Positions 18,103 to 25,877 of a stretch of 44,084 nucleotides of DNA are shown here, in pieces. Under the pieces are notes generated by a model. That model saw nothing but the letters and a program-made list of their open reading frames with translations, was not told the DNA's origin and did not search any database. Source of the stretch: Bacillota bacterium (lineage in GTDB: Bacteria > Bacillota > Clostridia > Lachnospirales > Lachnospiraceae); contig JAFAGA010000004.1 of the NCBI GenBank assembly GCA_023423045.1, positions 1 to 44,084 on the forward strand, read 5' to 3'. Made by a program: the position numbers and the translations under genes. The stretch's first letter is position 1; the number at the start of each line of letters is the position of its first letter.

Positions 18103-18759
18103 CTAAAACGGAAACCATTGCACAATTTCCTTTGCAATAATTTCATGACCAGCTTTGTTTAAATGATTTACACTGATCATATAATCACTGGGAACTGCTC
18201 CTGCTGCAAACTTTTTTGCAAATGCTCCTGCCGCATCCGCAAGACCAATCTCATATTCCGATGCTAATTGAGATATCAGATAAGTCAACTCATCATCTGC
18301 ACTCTTTCGTTTCGTTACATCGTAATACAATTGCCCGCTGTCCGGTGCCGGTGTTATCAGTATCAGCTTTTTATTTTCCTTAAGTGCTTCCTCTATCATA
18401 TTCCTCCATGCTGCTTCCACCTGCTCCAAGGAATAATACATATCGTTTCTGGCATAATCAATGATTATGATTGACGGCTTATGGCTTAGAACCTCTATAA
18501 AACGTTTTGCCCCGGATACGGCTGCTTCTCCACCGACAGCAGTTATGATAACATTGGTAACTGCCATCGGGTATCTCATGCATAATATTTCATGCATCAG
18601 ATGGGGGTAAGCGTCCCGCATCCGGACTACACTATTGGCTGTATATCCGCAAGGGATACTGTGTCCATGACATACAATATTCATGGTTTGGTTATCGGGC
18701 CATAATTTCTTAAGTTCATTTCCTTCTTGTTTTAAATACTCCTTTTTATCGGGTATCAT
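18103..18759 (-). CDS. SGNH/GDSL-type hydrolase, probable carbohydrate esterase
   Basis: This 218-residue cytosolic protein has the SGNH blocks in order. A modified block I, CHGHSIPCG, has Ser as nucleophile and HS in place of DS. A Gly follows in TAVGGEAAVSG, then Asn in YARNDMYY (block III) and the C-terminal NHLNKAGH (block V), with a His and an Asn where Asp is usual. Such enzymes in sugar clusters usually remove acetyl groups from oligosaccharides. AGGAGG seven bases upstream supports the ATG at 18759; a longer frame starts 14 codons earlier. It is the second gene of operon B. Confidence 0.82.
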   Translation of the reverse strand: MIPDKKEYLKQEGNELKKLWPDNQTMNIVCHGHSIPCGYTANSVVRMRDAYPHLMHEILCMRYPMAVTNVIITAVGGEAAVSGAKRFIEVLSHKPSIIIIDYARNDMYYSLEQVEAAWRNMIEEALKENKKLILITPAPDSGQLYYDVTKRKSADDELTYLISQLASEYEIGLADAAGAFAKKFAAGAVPSDYMISVNHLNKAGHEIIAKEIVQWFPF

Positions 18760-18842
18760 TGCATTTCCTCCTGGATCTCGCCCATTCTCATTCTGCTTCA
18801 AGTATAAATGGCCACAGTAATTAAGAGCCTTTTGGTAATCAG

Positions 18843-20291
18843 TTAAGCCTTTACAATAACTGCCTCAACTCCTAAAACATCTGCAATTTTTTTAATGGTA
18901 TCAGCACGATGCCCAATACCAAGGGCATAATGATGTGTTGGACCTTCCATTACCCACTTTTTCAAAAAATCTCTTGTTGTAGGTTCAAAAAAGCCTCTCG
19001 TATTTGTATTACCGGTAGGCGGGATTGGTCCTTTCCCTGAATATCCTTCTCCAATTACAAACTTGAATTTTCCGTTCTCGGTTTGAGTGATTCCCAGCAT
19101 TGTAATAGGCCCTTCTTTTAGCTTAAATTCTACCGAGGCCCCACTTCCCGGTTTGCCATGATACTTTATTAAGCTTCTGAGTACCGGTTTCCCTTCTGCA
19201 ACTGCAATATGATGCGGTCCATCATGACCCACCAGAATAAAGTCCTCCTTGAAATCAAGTGGATGGAATTCCGCAAAGCTCCCCCCGATATTCAAACGGT
19301 CCAACATTAACATTGCAACACAGGTTTTTAAGTCAAACTCTCCACACATAGGTATCCCTTGGGCATTCAAGATGGAGTTACCCACAATAAAAGAAGTTGC
19401 TACCTGTCTTTGAAGAGAATTTTCTTCGCCTTCATAATAATAAGCCAAACCTGTTAAATCGTACTTCTGTACCAACTTGTCCAAGGTAACCGCACTTTTT
19501 GCAGCCTGATAAAGATCCTCCTTGGTAAGCTGTTTGGTCACCGGATCGCTCTCCGGTACCGGAGTATCAAATTCCTGGAGAATTAAATTTGTTTTCTCCA
19601 CAACTTCTTTCTCAGTAACTTCTCTATAAATTCTAACCGCATCGTCAATTTCAAGTAGAGGTATATGGATGCCGAATGTAGAGGAAATTGCGGTTGGATC
19701 TGTATGCATGTCATACATTGCCTCTAATACATGCCCCATAAGTCCAATTCTTGCACCCTTTAAAGAGTGTAATACTTTGGCAATATCACACCATTCACTT
19801 ATGTCCTTCTGGACTTGAGCATCCTCATACAAGGTACCGATGATAACATCGGCTACTTTTTTCCCAAGACGAATTGCTACTCCGGTAAATTCAGGAACGG
19901 AGCAGATATTATCATTTTCTAATTGCATATGGGTAGATGCCTTTGTATAATCGAGTCCCTTTAATGGCTGTAGTGCAAGCAAAATAACAGGCAGATTAAT
20001 GTCTCTCATAATCGGAGCAAATACAGAAGAAGTGGCATAGGTAACCATATTACAAAATATAATATCCAGGGAATCCCCTTTCATTTTCATCAGCACTTGA
20101 TATGCTTTTTCACTAGTATCCACCATACCATAATCAATCAGTTCCACTTCATTTTCATCAATAATCCTACTTGCATCTTTATGATATTTCATAATACTAG
20201 CCTTTAATCCATCAAATTGTTCCCAATAGATTGCATGGCCCACTGCAAAAAATCCAATTCTGGCTGTTCTGTTTTTTAGACGTTTTATCAT
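18843..20291 (-). CDS. L-arabinose/L-fucose isomerase family protein
   Basis: This 482-residue protein of the AraA/FucI fold is similar in length to L-arabinose isomerase. The four residues that bind the catalytic metal in AraA have visible counterparts: Glu318 in CGEFDLKT, Glu341 in GSFAEFHP, His356 in VGHDGPHH, and a His in GPTHHYALGIGH near 453-461. It could interconvert an aldose and ketose derived from the imported glycan. No kinase or epimerase of the arabinose or fucose pathway is next to it, so the sugar is uncertain. Met at 20309 is an alternative start; AAAGGG before 20291 is preferred. It is the first gene of operon B and divergent from the response regulator. Confidence 0.82.
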   Translation of the reverse strand: MIKRLKNRTARIGFFAVGHAIYWEQFDGLKASIMKYHKDASRIIDENEVELIDYGMVDTSEKAYQVLMKMKGDSLDIIFCNMVTYATSSVFAPIMRDINLPVILLALQPLKGLDYTKASTHMQLENDNICSVPEFTGVAIRLGKKVADVIIGTLYEDAQVQKDISEWCDIAKVLHSLKGARIGLMGHVLEAMYDMHTDPTAISSTFGIHIPLLEIDDAVRIYREVTEKEVVEKTNLILQEFDTPVPESDPVTKQLTKEDLYQAAKSAVTLDKLVQKYDLTGLAYYYEGEENSLQRQVATSFIVGNSILNAQGIPMCGEFDLKTCVAMLMLDRLNIGGSFAEFHPLDFKEDFILVGHDGPHHIAVAEGKPVLRSLIKYHGKPGSGASVEFKLKEGPITMLGITQTENGKFKFVIGEGYSGKGPIPPTGNTNTRGFFEPTTRDFLKKWVMEGPTHHYALGIGHRADTIKKIADVLGVEAVIVKA

Positions 20292-20409
20292 GACTCTACC
20301 CTTTCTCATTCAAATAATTGCCGAACTTGTATATAGCAATTCTTTAGTCTATCATTGCAGCTTTACTTCACTTTAAATTGTATTTTAGCTTATTGGTTCC
20401 TTTGTTTCT

Positions 20410-20490
20410 ATTCTAATAATTAAAGATTGTATTCCTATATTTTAAGATACACTTTATTTTATTTCACATATTTTTAGATTTTACAAATAT
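20410..20490 (-). promoter_or_regulatory. Candidate promoter/operator region of operon B
   Basis: The 335-bp gap 20292-20626 separates operon B from the response regulator gene. On the plus strand ATTCCTATATTTT (20431-20443) and ATTTCACATATTTT (20461-20474) mirror the pair in front of operon A. A further similar TTTTACAAATATT follows at 20479. On the minus strand ATAGGA and TAGAAT (20415-20410) are 17 bp apart and could be the promoter, with the first element overlapping its weak -35. This is what an activator-dependent promoter would look like. Confidence 0.45.
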
Positions 20491-20626
20491 TCGTTTTATC
20501 CTAAGATATCTTAATTGCTAGATTGTATCTTCTATGCTATATTTAATTGGAAAATGTGCTAACTATACCAGCCCATTATTCTGCTGCAAAATCTCTCTAT
20601 CAATCATATTAGAAGGGAGTAAAATC

Positions 20627-22315
20627 ATGAGATTATATAATGTTTTAGTCGTTGATGATGAAGCTTTTGTTGTCGATTGGCTTATAGAATTATTAGAATC
20701 ACAGAAGGATTATGCCTTTAATTTATATCCGGCCTACAATGCCATAAAGGCTATGGAATGGATCCAACGTACCCGTATTGACCTGTTAATCAGTGATATC
20801 CGAATGCCAAACCTCAGCGGCTTTGAACTAGTCGAACGGACAAATGAATTATGGCCATCATGTAAATCCATTCTATTGACAGCTCATGCTGAGTTTGATT
20901 ATGCGCATAAAGCGATCGGAAAAGGTGTTCTAAGTTATATATTAAAAACAGAAGATGATATCCATATTCTAAATGAAGTTAAAAAGGCATTAAGACTTAT
21001 CGATATAGAAATGAACCAGCAGAAGCTCATTGCTGACACACAAAAAAACCTGAATAATTCACTTTCACAATTAAAGCATCAGGTCTTTTTTCAGTGGATA
21101 AGAGGTAATTATCTAAACCAGCAGGAACTGGAAATGTATGCGGATATATTGGGCTTCCAAGATTGTAACTCTTCCTGCTGTCTTCTTATCGGAGAGTTAA
21201 ATAACATGAAGCAGCCCCCTCAAAATCCGGAACAGCTAAACGAAACATTAAAATTCTTTCAAGCTAAAACTATTATTGAACATTTTATTGAACCATATGT
21301 CAAACATTATGCAGCCAATATTAATAATGATAAGGCAATCTGGATTTTACAGCCGAGTGATAATTTAGCAAATCGATTTATATCATTAATGACAGGTGCC
21401 TTGGAAATCGCACAGCAGTCCTGTATTGAAACTACTGGGATTTCATCCTCCTTTGTTATTAGTGTTCCTACTGATACAGCCAGCGATATTGCTGAAGCCT
21501 ATTTCATTGGTAAGAGTCTGCTCAGCGGCCACACAAAGGATAACTTTATATTATCCTATCAAATTGAGGAGAAGGTCTCTGCGAATAACAAAGACACTCC
21601 TCCGGTTTTATTTCAAGCCATGGATTTACCAAAATCAATTGCATATACTTCAATGAAGAAGCACTTGGAAAACGGTAATCGTCACGAGTTTCTCGATTTA
21701 TTACATTCTGTCTGCGAACAAATTGGTCATAATGTGAATTGGCACAATAATCGTATACTGGAAGCCTATTATTCAACAGTCCTTGTATTTATATCCTATA
21801 TTAATCAGCGTAACCTTACACCTAAACTCGCTTTCAAAACAAGTTTGGGTATTTTGTTTCGCCCCTGGCTTGCAGCCTCCTGGAGTGAAATTGAGAAGCA
21901 ATTCATTATTATAGCTAATTTACTTTTTGATCTCCAGGAAGAGACAAAGAAAAGAGCTTCGCAGGATATCATACACGATGTGGTTAGCTATATTCACGAA
22001 CATATATTGGAGGATATATCATTAATCGATTTATCTGATTTTACCAGATATAGCACCTCCTATTTATCCAAATTCTTCTCCGATAATTTTGGATCAACCA
22101 TTAGTGACTATATTGCGAAATGTAAAATCGAAAAAATCAGGGAATTGATGCTGGACAATAGTTTAAACATAGGAGATATTGCAAAAATTGTCGGTTTCAA
22201 TTCCCGAACATATTTTAATAACTATTTTAAACGTAACGTTGGGATTGCTCCTCAACAATATCGAGAGCAAATGCTTTCTCAAATTAAACAAGAACAACGT
22301 GATATTGGACATTAG
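20627..22315 (+). CDS. Response regulator with AraC-type DNA-binding domain, YesN family
   Basis: This 562-residue regulator has an N-terminal receiver domain with VVDDE at 8-12, the phosphoacceptor Asp57 in SDIRMP, and the switch Lys in ILKTEDD. A long linker domain follows. The C-terminal AraC-type double HTH begins near residue 450 (DVVSYIHEHILEDISLIDLS) and ends with IAKIVGFNSRTYFNNYFKR. It is the expected partner of the YesM-type kinase at 11660. The frame extends 31 codons upstream, but AGAAGGGAG lies just before the ATG at 20627. Its stop codon overlaps the stop of the convergent AraC-type gene (TTAG at 22312-22315). Confidence 0.92.
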   Translation: MRLYNVLVVDDEAFVVDWLIELLESQKDYAFNLYPAYNAIKAMEWIQRTRIDLLISDIRMPNLSGFELVERTNELWPSCKSILLTAHAEFDYAHKAIGKGVLSYILKTEDDIHILNEVKKALRLIDIEMNQQKLIADTQKNLNNSLSQLKHQVFFQWIRGNYLNQQELEMYADILGFQDCNSSCCLLIGELNNMKQPPQNPEQLNETLKFFQAKTIIEHFIEPYVKHYAANINNDKAIWILQPSDNLANRFISLMTGALEIAQQSCIETTGISSSFVISVPTDTASDIAEAYFIGKSLLSGHTKDNFILSYQIEEKVSANNKDTPPVLFQAMDLPKSIAYTSMKKHLENGNRHEFLDLLHSVCEQIGHNVNWHNNRILEAYYSTVLVFISYINQRNLTPKLAFKTSLGILFRPWLAASWSEIEKQFIIIANLLFDLQEETKKRASQDIIHDVVSYIHEHILEDISLIDLSDFTRYSTSYLSKFFSDNFGSTISDYIAKCKIEKIRELMLDNSLNIGDIAKIVGFNSRTYFNNYFKRNVGIAPQQYREQMLSQIKQEQRDIGH

Positions 22316-23220
22316 CAATTACTTGACACAGGCATCCACAATTCCATATAAGTAGCGTCCGGAGAACTGTCATAATACAGTTCGGGAGAATAAACATCCA
22401 TGATAAGATTATGCTTCTCAAGCCATAGTCCGCTATATTTCACGGCTTTATTAAGAGCCACGGTTACCAGCTGTTCGAAATTTTCTGCCTCAAACCCGCA
22501 AACAGTATATTCCCTTGCAGGAAGCTGCCATTTGGCAAAACGCCCATCCTCTGTCTCCTGTTCAACCTCGGCACCGGCAAAATAGGTAAAATATCCTTCC
22601 GGAGCATTGCCCAGGTAGGCTACTCCAAGTTCACGGCCATTGGTTATTCGGGGAAGCATATGCTTTTCTCTATGAAACCTTCCCCATACCTCTCCAGGCA
22701 TATCTACCCCGGTAGCTTCTCCCAGCGGTATTTGGCCTTCAATAGGGACAATACCCGTCATGCCCATAAACAGAATCGGCTTCTCCAATGTTTTACGGTT
22801 AAATTCCAGCACAAGGCCATCACTGATCAGCGGAACACCCTCGTCAATCATGAAGTACTTCAAAAGCAGATCCGGTTTGTCAAATTGATTTAACATAACC
22901 GGATGTTCACGGTATTGCTCCGGTGTCATGCCATAGGCTTCTTTGAAAGCCCTTGTAAATGTTTCATGGCTTCCAAAGCCATGCTCCAACGCAATGTCCA
23001 GAATACGCCGCTGCTTGTTATCAAGCAGTTCACAGGCACGTGACAGACGCCGCAGCTTGATATATTCCCTCACCGGCCTTTTGACGAGCCTGGAGAATAA
23101 TCTTTGATAATAAAACAGAGATAGTGAGGCTTCTTTAGCAAGCTGCTCGATATCAATCTCCTCACTAATATTTGTTTCAATATAATCCAGTGTTTTTTGT
23201 ATTGCTTCCCATGCATGCAT
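22312..23220 (-). CDS. AraC family regulator with GyrI-like effector-binding domain
   Basis: This 302-residue protein has two N-terminal HTH motifs: IDIEQLAKEASLSLFYYQRLFSR, then ILDIALEHGFGSHETFTRAFK with GMTPEQYREHP. A GyrI/effector-binding domain fills the remainder, ending LELWMPV. This Rob/SoxS-like layout with a small-molecule binding domain is common in Firmicutes. GGAGG eight bases upstream supports the ATG at 23220 rather than a GTG nine bases earlier. An internal 72-bp segment is repeated at 3045-3116. Its target is unknown; the downstream cassette or the adjacent nitroreductase are possibilities. Confidence 0.9.
   Translation of the reverse strand: MHAWEAIQKTLDYIETNISEEIDIEQLAKEASLSLFYYQRLFSRLVKRPVREYIKLRRLSRACELLDNKQRRILDIALEHGFGSHETFTRAFKEAYGMTPEQYREHPVMLNQFDKPDLLLKYFMIDEGVPLISDGLVLEFNRKTLEKPILFMGMTGIVPIEGQIPLGEATGVDMPGEVWGRFHREKHMLPRITNGRELGVAYLGNAPEGYFTYFAGAEVEQETEDGRFAKWQLPAREYTVCGFEAENFEQLVTVALNKAVKYSGLWLEKHNLIMDVYSPELYYDSSPDATYMELWMPVSSNC
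22839..22910. repeat. Right copy of 72-bp direct repeat (inside AraC/GyrI-like gene)
   Basis: This segment is identical to 3045-3116 except for two positions and lies in the same orientation. It encodes the junction between the HTH and the effector domain of the regulator. Together the two copies bracket 19.7 kb that include the whole glycan cassette. Confidence 0.88.
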
Positions 23221-23342
23221 GATATGCACCTCCTTCTATGAACAGTATATCACTGATGCAATTCTTTCGCTTGACCTGCTCTGCTCTTATATGGCCTGAA
23301 GTTATTTTCTGTGCACAATCGATGCCTTGTATCGCGGAACCC

Positions 23343-24116
23343 TTACAGAGAAGAAGATCCCTGCTTTTTCCCGACAGCCGCAAGGTATACTACAAATTCT
23401 TCTTCCCCATCCAATCCAAGAAGCTCGTCCAGCATCTTCTGATCATATATACCGATTGCACAAGTTCCTGCTCCCACAGATTCACCGGCTAAGTACAGGT
23501 TCTGGCAGATATGCCCGACATCGATTAATATCTTTTTATGCGCTGTAATATCAAACTTCCATTCAGAGCGATACGGGGTGGTGCTCCACGCAAAAAGTAC
23601 CGCTGCTTTCTTGGCGAAATTCGGAACATATGGCTGCTCCAGGGTGAATGAATCTACCTTACTGTCTATCTCATCCAATTCGAATAAAAAAGCCAGCTTG
23701 TGATCCATAGGAAGGTATCTGTAAACCCCCTTTTGCAGTCCTTCCACATTCATTATGAACAGGTAAGTTTCAAACGTATAGGTCGCTCCGCTGCACGGGA
23801 CGGTTCTTAAGGTAGCCCCGGCCCTGCTGATACTGGAAACCCCTTGTGTCGCCCATAACAGATAGGATAACTCTTCAAGGCTCATTGATTTCTTTGAATA
23901 AAGCCTTGTGCTGCGCCTTTGACGAATACATTCATGGATGTTATATGTTTCCAGGATATCGCCGCTGATCTCGGGAAGCGGAAAAACATCTGCATTGGGT
24001 TCGCAGGGCTTTACAGGGAGCGGCTGCGGCATTCCCTTTGCTTTATCTGTATTTGATTTATTAAATTCTGAAAAATTGGATTTTAAAAACTTTCGCTGTT
24101 CCTCATATCGTGCCAT
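23343..24116 (-). CDS. SagB/ThcOx-type nitroreductase-family dehydrogenase
   Basis: This 257-residue FMN-dependent oxidoreductase is of the SagB/ThcOx type. The FMN-binding start of the fold is IRQRRSTRLY, followed by SYLLWATQGVSS. Later segments include RTVPCSGATYTFE, DVGHICQNLYLAGESVGAGTCAIG and a C-terminal YLAAVGKKQG. Stand-alone members are found in many anaerobes without a peptide-modification cluster, and no YcaO or precursor gene is visible here. A general reductase role is thus more likely than azoline oxidation. GAAGGAG selects the ATG at 24116 over a frame opening 22 codons upstream. Confidence 0.88.
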   Translation of the reverse strand: MARYEEQRKFLKSNFSEFNKSNTDKAKGMPQPLPVKPCEPNADVFPLPEISGDILETYNIHECIRQRRSTRLYSKKSMSLEELSYLLWATQGVSSISRAGATLRTVPCSGATYTFETYLFIMNVEGLQKGVYRYLPMDHKLAFLFELDEIDSKVDSFTLEQPYVPNFAKKAAVLFAWSTTPYRSEWKFDITAHKKILIDVGHICQNLYLAGESVGAGTCAIGIYDQKMLDELLGLDGEEEFVVYLAAVGKKQGSSSL

Positions 24117-24187
24117 GAATTCTCCTTCTTTCTTATAAACAGGTATCCGGTTCCGCTCCTTCGGGCGAATTCCAACGGTCAACGGAG

Positions 24188-24592
24188 TTATTTCATCCCG
24201 TATATCTTTACCTGCTCCACCATATGTCCGATATTACCTTCACCTGCAAATCTGCTGTCATCAAAGAAGTTCTCCGTAATGTCCAACCAGACAAGCGGAT
24301 GCGCCTCCTCGCGTAATAAAGTCTCGGTGCTTAATTTTCCCGCATATACTTCGACATAGCAGTTTTGATTATAATAAGTGAAATCCATCATATGGTTAAG
24401 CTGAATATCCGGCTGGTCAATGCCAGTCTCTTCCTTTAATTCCCGATAGGCAGCTTGATATCCATCCTCATCTTTCTCTATTTTTCCGCCTACCAGATTA
24501 TATAAACCCATATATGGATCTTTTGTTCTTTTACAAAATAGTAGTTTATTTCCATCTTGGTTATACACCATAATACAATTATATCCTTGCAT
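24188..24592 (-). CDS. Nudix hydrolase
   Basis: This 134-residue cytosolic protein contains a complete Nudix box beginning at GGKIEKDE and ending RELKEETGI, with the REXXEE metal-binding core. The N-terminus CIMVYNQDGNKLLFCKR resembles MutT-type 8-oxo-dGTP or general nucleotide diphosphatases. The substrate cannot be told from the sequence. GGAGG lies close before the ATG. It lies 71 bp upstream of the SagB-type gene and may be cotranscribed with it. Confidence 0.9.
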   Translation of the reverse strand: MQGYNCIMVYNQDGNKLLFCKRTKDPYMGLYNLVGGKIEKDEDGYQAAYRELKEETGIDQPDIQLNHMMDFTYYNQNCYVEVYAGKLSTETLLREEAHPLVWLDITENFFDDSRFAGEGNIGHMVEQVKIYGMK

Positions 24593-24645
24593 ATATCCTC
24601 CGGTTAAGAAGTGACCAAATCTAAAAATCAGACAATCAGTAAATG

Positions 24646-25794
24646 CTACAACTGAAAAATTTCAGCTGCCTTATCCATGTTCTCCATTACGGAAACGGAA
24701 AATGGACATTTGCTTTCACAGCTCCCGCATTTAATACAATCAGAGCCATGTGCCGACAATTCTCTGTAATGCTGGCCTACGCCCTTATTTACCGCATCTT
24801 CGTCCATAATAGCAATATCAAGATATTTTGTAACGGCTGCGATATCGATTTCAGCAGGACATGGCAGGCAGTGATTGCAGTAGACACAGCTTCCTTTAAA
24901 GTCGTTACTCATATCTCGTATCGCATCAATATATTCCAGATCCGCCGGATCTGCTGATAAATAAGAAACCGCTTCTTCTACCTGTTTCCTGCTCTGGCAC
25001 CCGATCAGGGTACTTGCAACCGCCGGTCTTGTCAGGGCATAATGGATACACTGATTGACCGTAAGCGGTTTTGAAAAAGGCGTGTGCTCCTTGGAAAGCA
25101 GCTTGCCTCCGCCCAAAGTCTTCATTACTGTAATAGGAATACTAAGCTTATCGCAAGTCCTATAGAGCTCCAGACGTTTTTCATCTATTCTAAGCATAAT
25201 GCTTTTATCAAATTCACCATCAAGACAGCTAAGCGCGTCTATTTCGCCGGGAAGCATATCAAATGCAGGATTAATGCTGAACATCAGCAAGTCAACAAGT
25301 CCTGTTTCCACCACTTTCTTCGCAATTACAGGATTATGAGAGCTGGCGCCAATCCCTCTGATTACACCCTTTTGCTTCAATTCCTCCGCATATCGTATAA
25401 TACCGGAATGAAAAACTTCATCAAAATGCTGCTCACTGTCAATAAAAAAGAGCATGCCAAAATCTATGTAGTCGGTATCCAAATCCTTCAGAAGATTTTC
25501 AAAGTATTTTTTGTTGGTTGTCAAATCTCTGGAGATATCATACTGATGGTTTATATCCGTTGATCCGATATGGCCTTGAATAATAAACTTATCGCGGTTA
25601 CCTTTTATGGCTTTTCCTATCTTTTGGCGGATATCGCTGCCCGGCATAAAAACATCCATCATGTTTATGCCATATTCCAGAGCGGCATCAATGGTTTCTT
25701 TTACAAGGGCATATTCTTTTCCATCAAGATGCTCTGCTCCAAGACCGATAATTCCTGCTTCCATTCCTGTATTACCCAATTTTCTGTATTCCAT
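24646..25794 (-). CDS. Aldo/keto reductase-like protein with two C-terminal [4Fe-4S] motifs
   Basis: This 382-residue protein has an AKR-type barrel: MEYRKLGNTGMEAGIIGLG at the start, YIDFGMLFFID, GIGASSHNP and TLIGCQSRKQVEEA. A ferredoxin-like tail follows with CVYCNHCLPC and CIKCGSCESKCP. The usual catalytic tetrad is not evident. The Tyr of the DTAxxYG motif is absent (DVFMPGSD), the Lys strand reads FIIQGH, and the Lxx-H position reads LFFID. It may therefore not be a classical NADPH reductase. GGAGGG selects the ATG at 25794; an upstream frame of 21 codons is probably untranslated. Confidence 0.85.
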   Translation of the reverse strand: MEYRKLGNTGMEAGIIGLGAEHLDGKEYALVKETIDAALEYGINMMDVFMPGSDIRQKIGKAIKGNRDKFIIQGHIGSTDINHQYDISRDLTTNKKYFENLLKDLDTDYIDFGMLFFIDSEQHFDEVFHSGIIRYAEELKQKGVIRGIGASSHNPVIAKKVVETGLVDLLMFSINPAFDMLPGEIDALSCLDGEFDKSIMLRIDEKRLELYRTCDKLSIPITVMKTLGGGKLLSKEHTPFSKPLTVNQCIHYALTRPAVASTLIGCQSRKQVEEAVSYLSADPADLEYIDAIRDMSNDFKGSCVYCNHCLPCPAEIDIAAVTKYLDIAIMDEDAVNKGVGQHYRELSAHGSDCIKCGSCESKCPFSVSVMENMDKAAEIFQL

Positions 25795-25877
25795 ATCAAT
25801 CCCTCCATTCATTTCGAGTGCTATACGGCTCTTAAAGCCGAAAAAGGTTAACCCCATTATACCAGCTTATGCAATGA

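Noticed and set aside
23343..24116. Azoline-modified peptide (SagB/C/D-like) biosynthesis cluster
   Set aside because: Only the SagB-type dehydrogenase is present; no YcaO, precursor peptide or export gene is visible nearby.
25084..25563. Plus-strand open frame of 159 codons opposite the aldo/keto reductase-like gene
   Set aside because: It lies wholly antisense to a conserved gene with no start signal.
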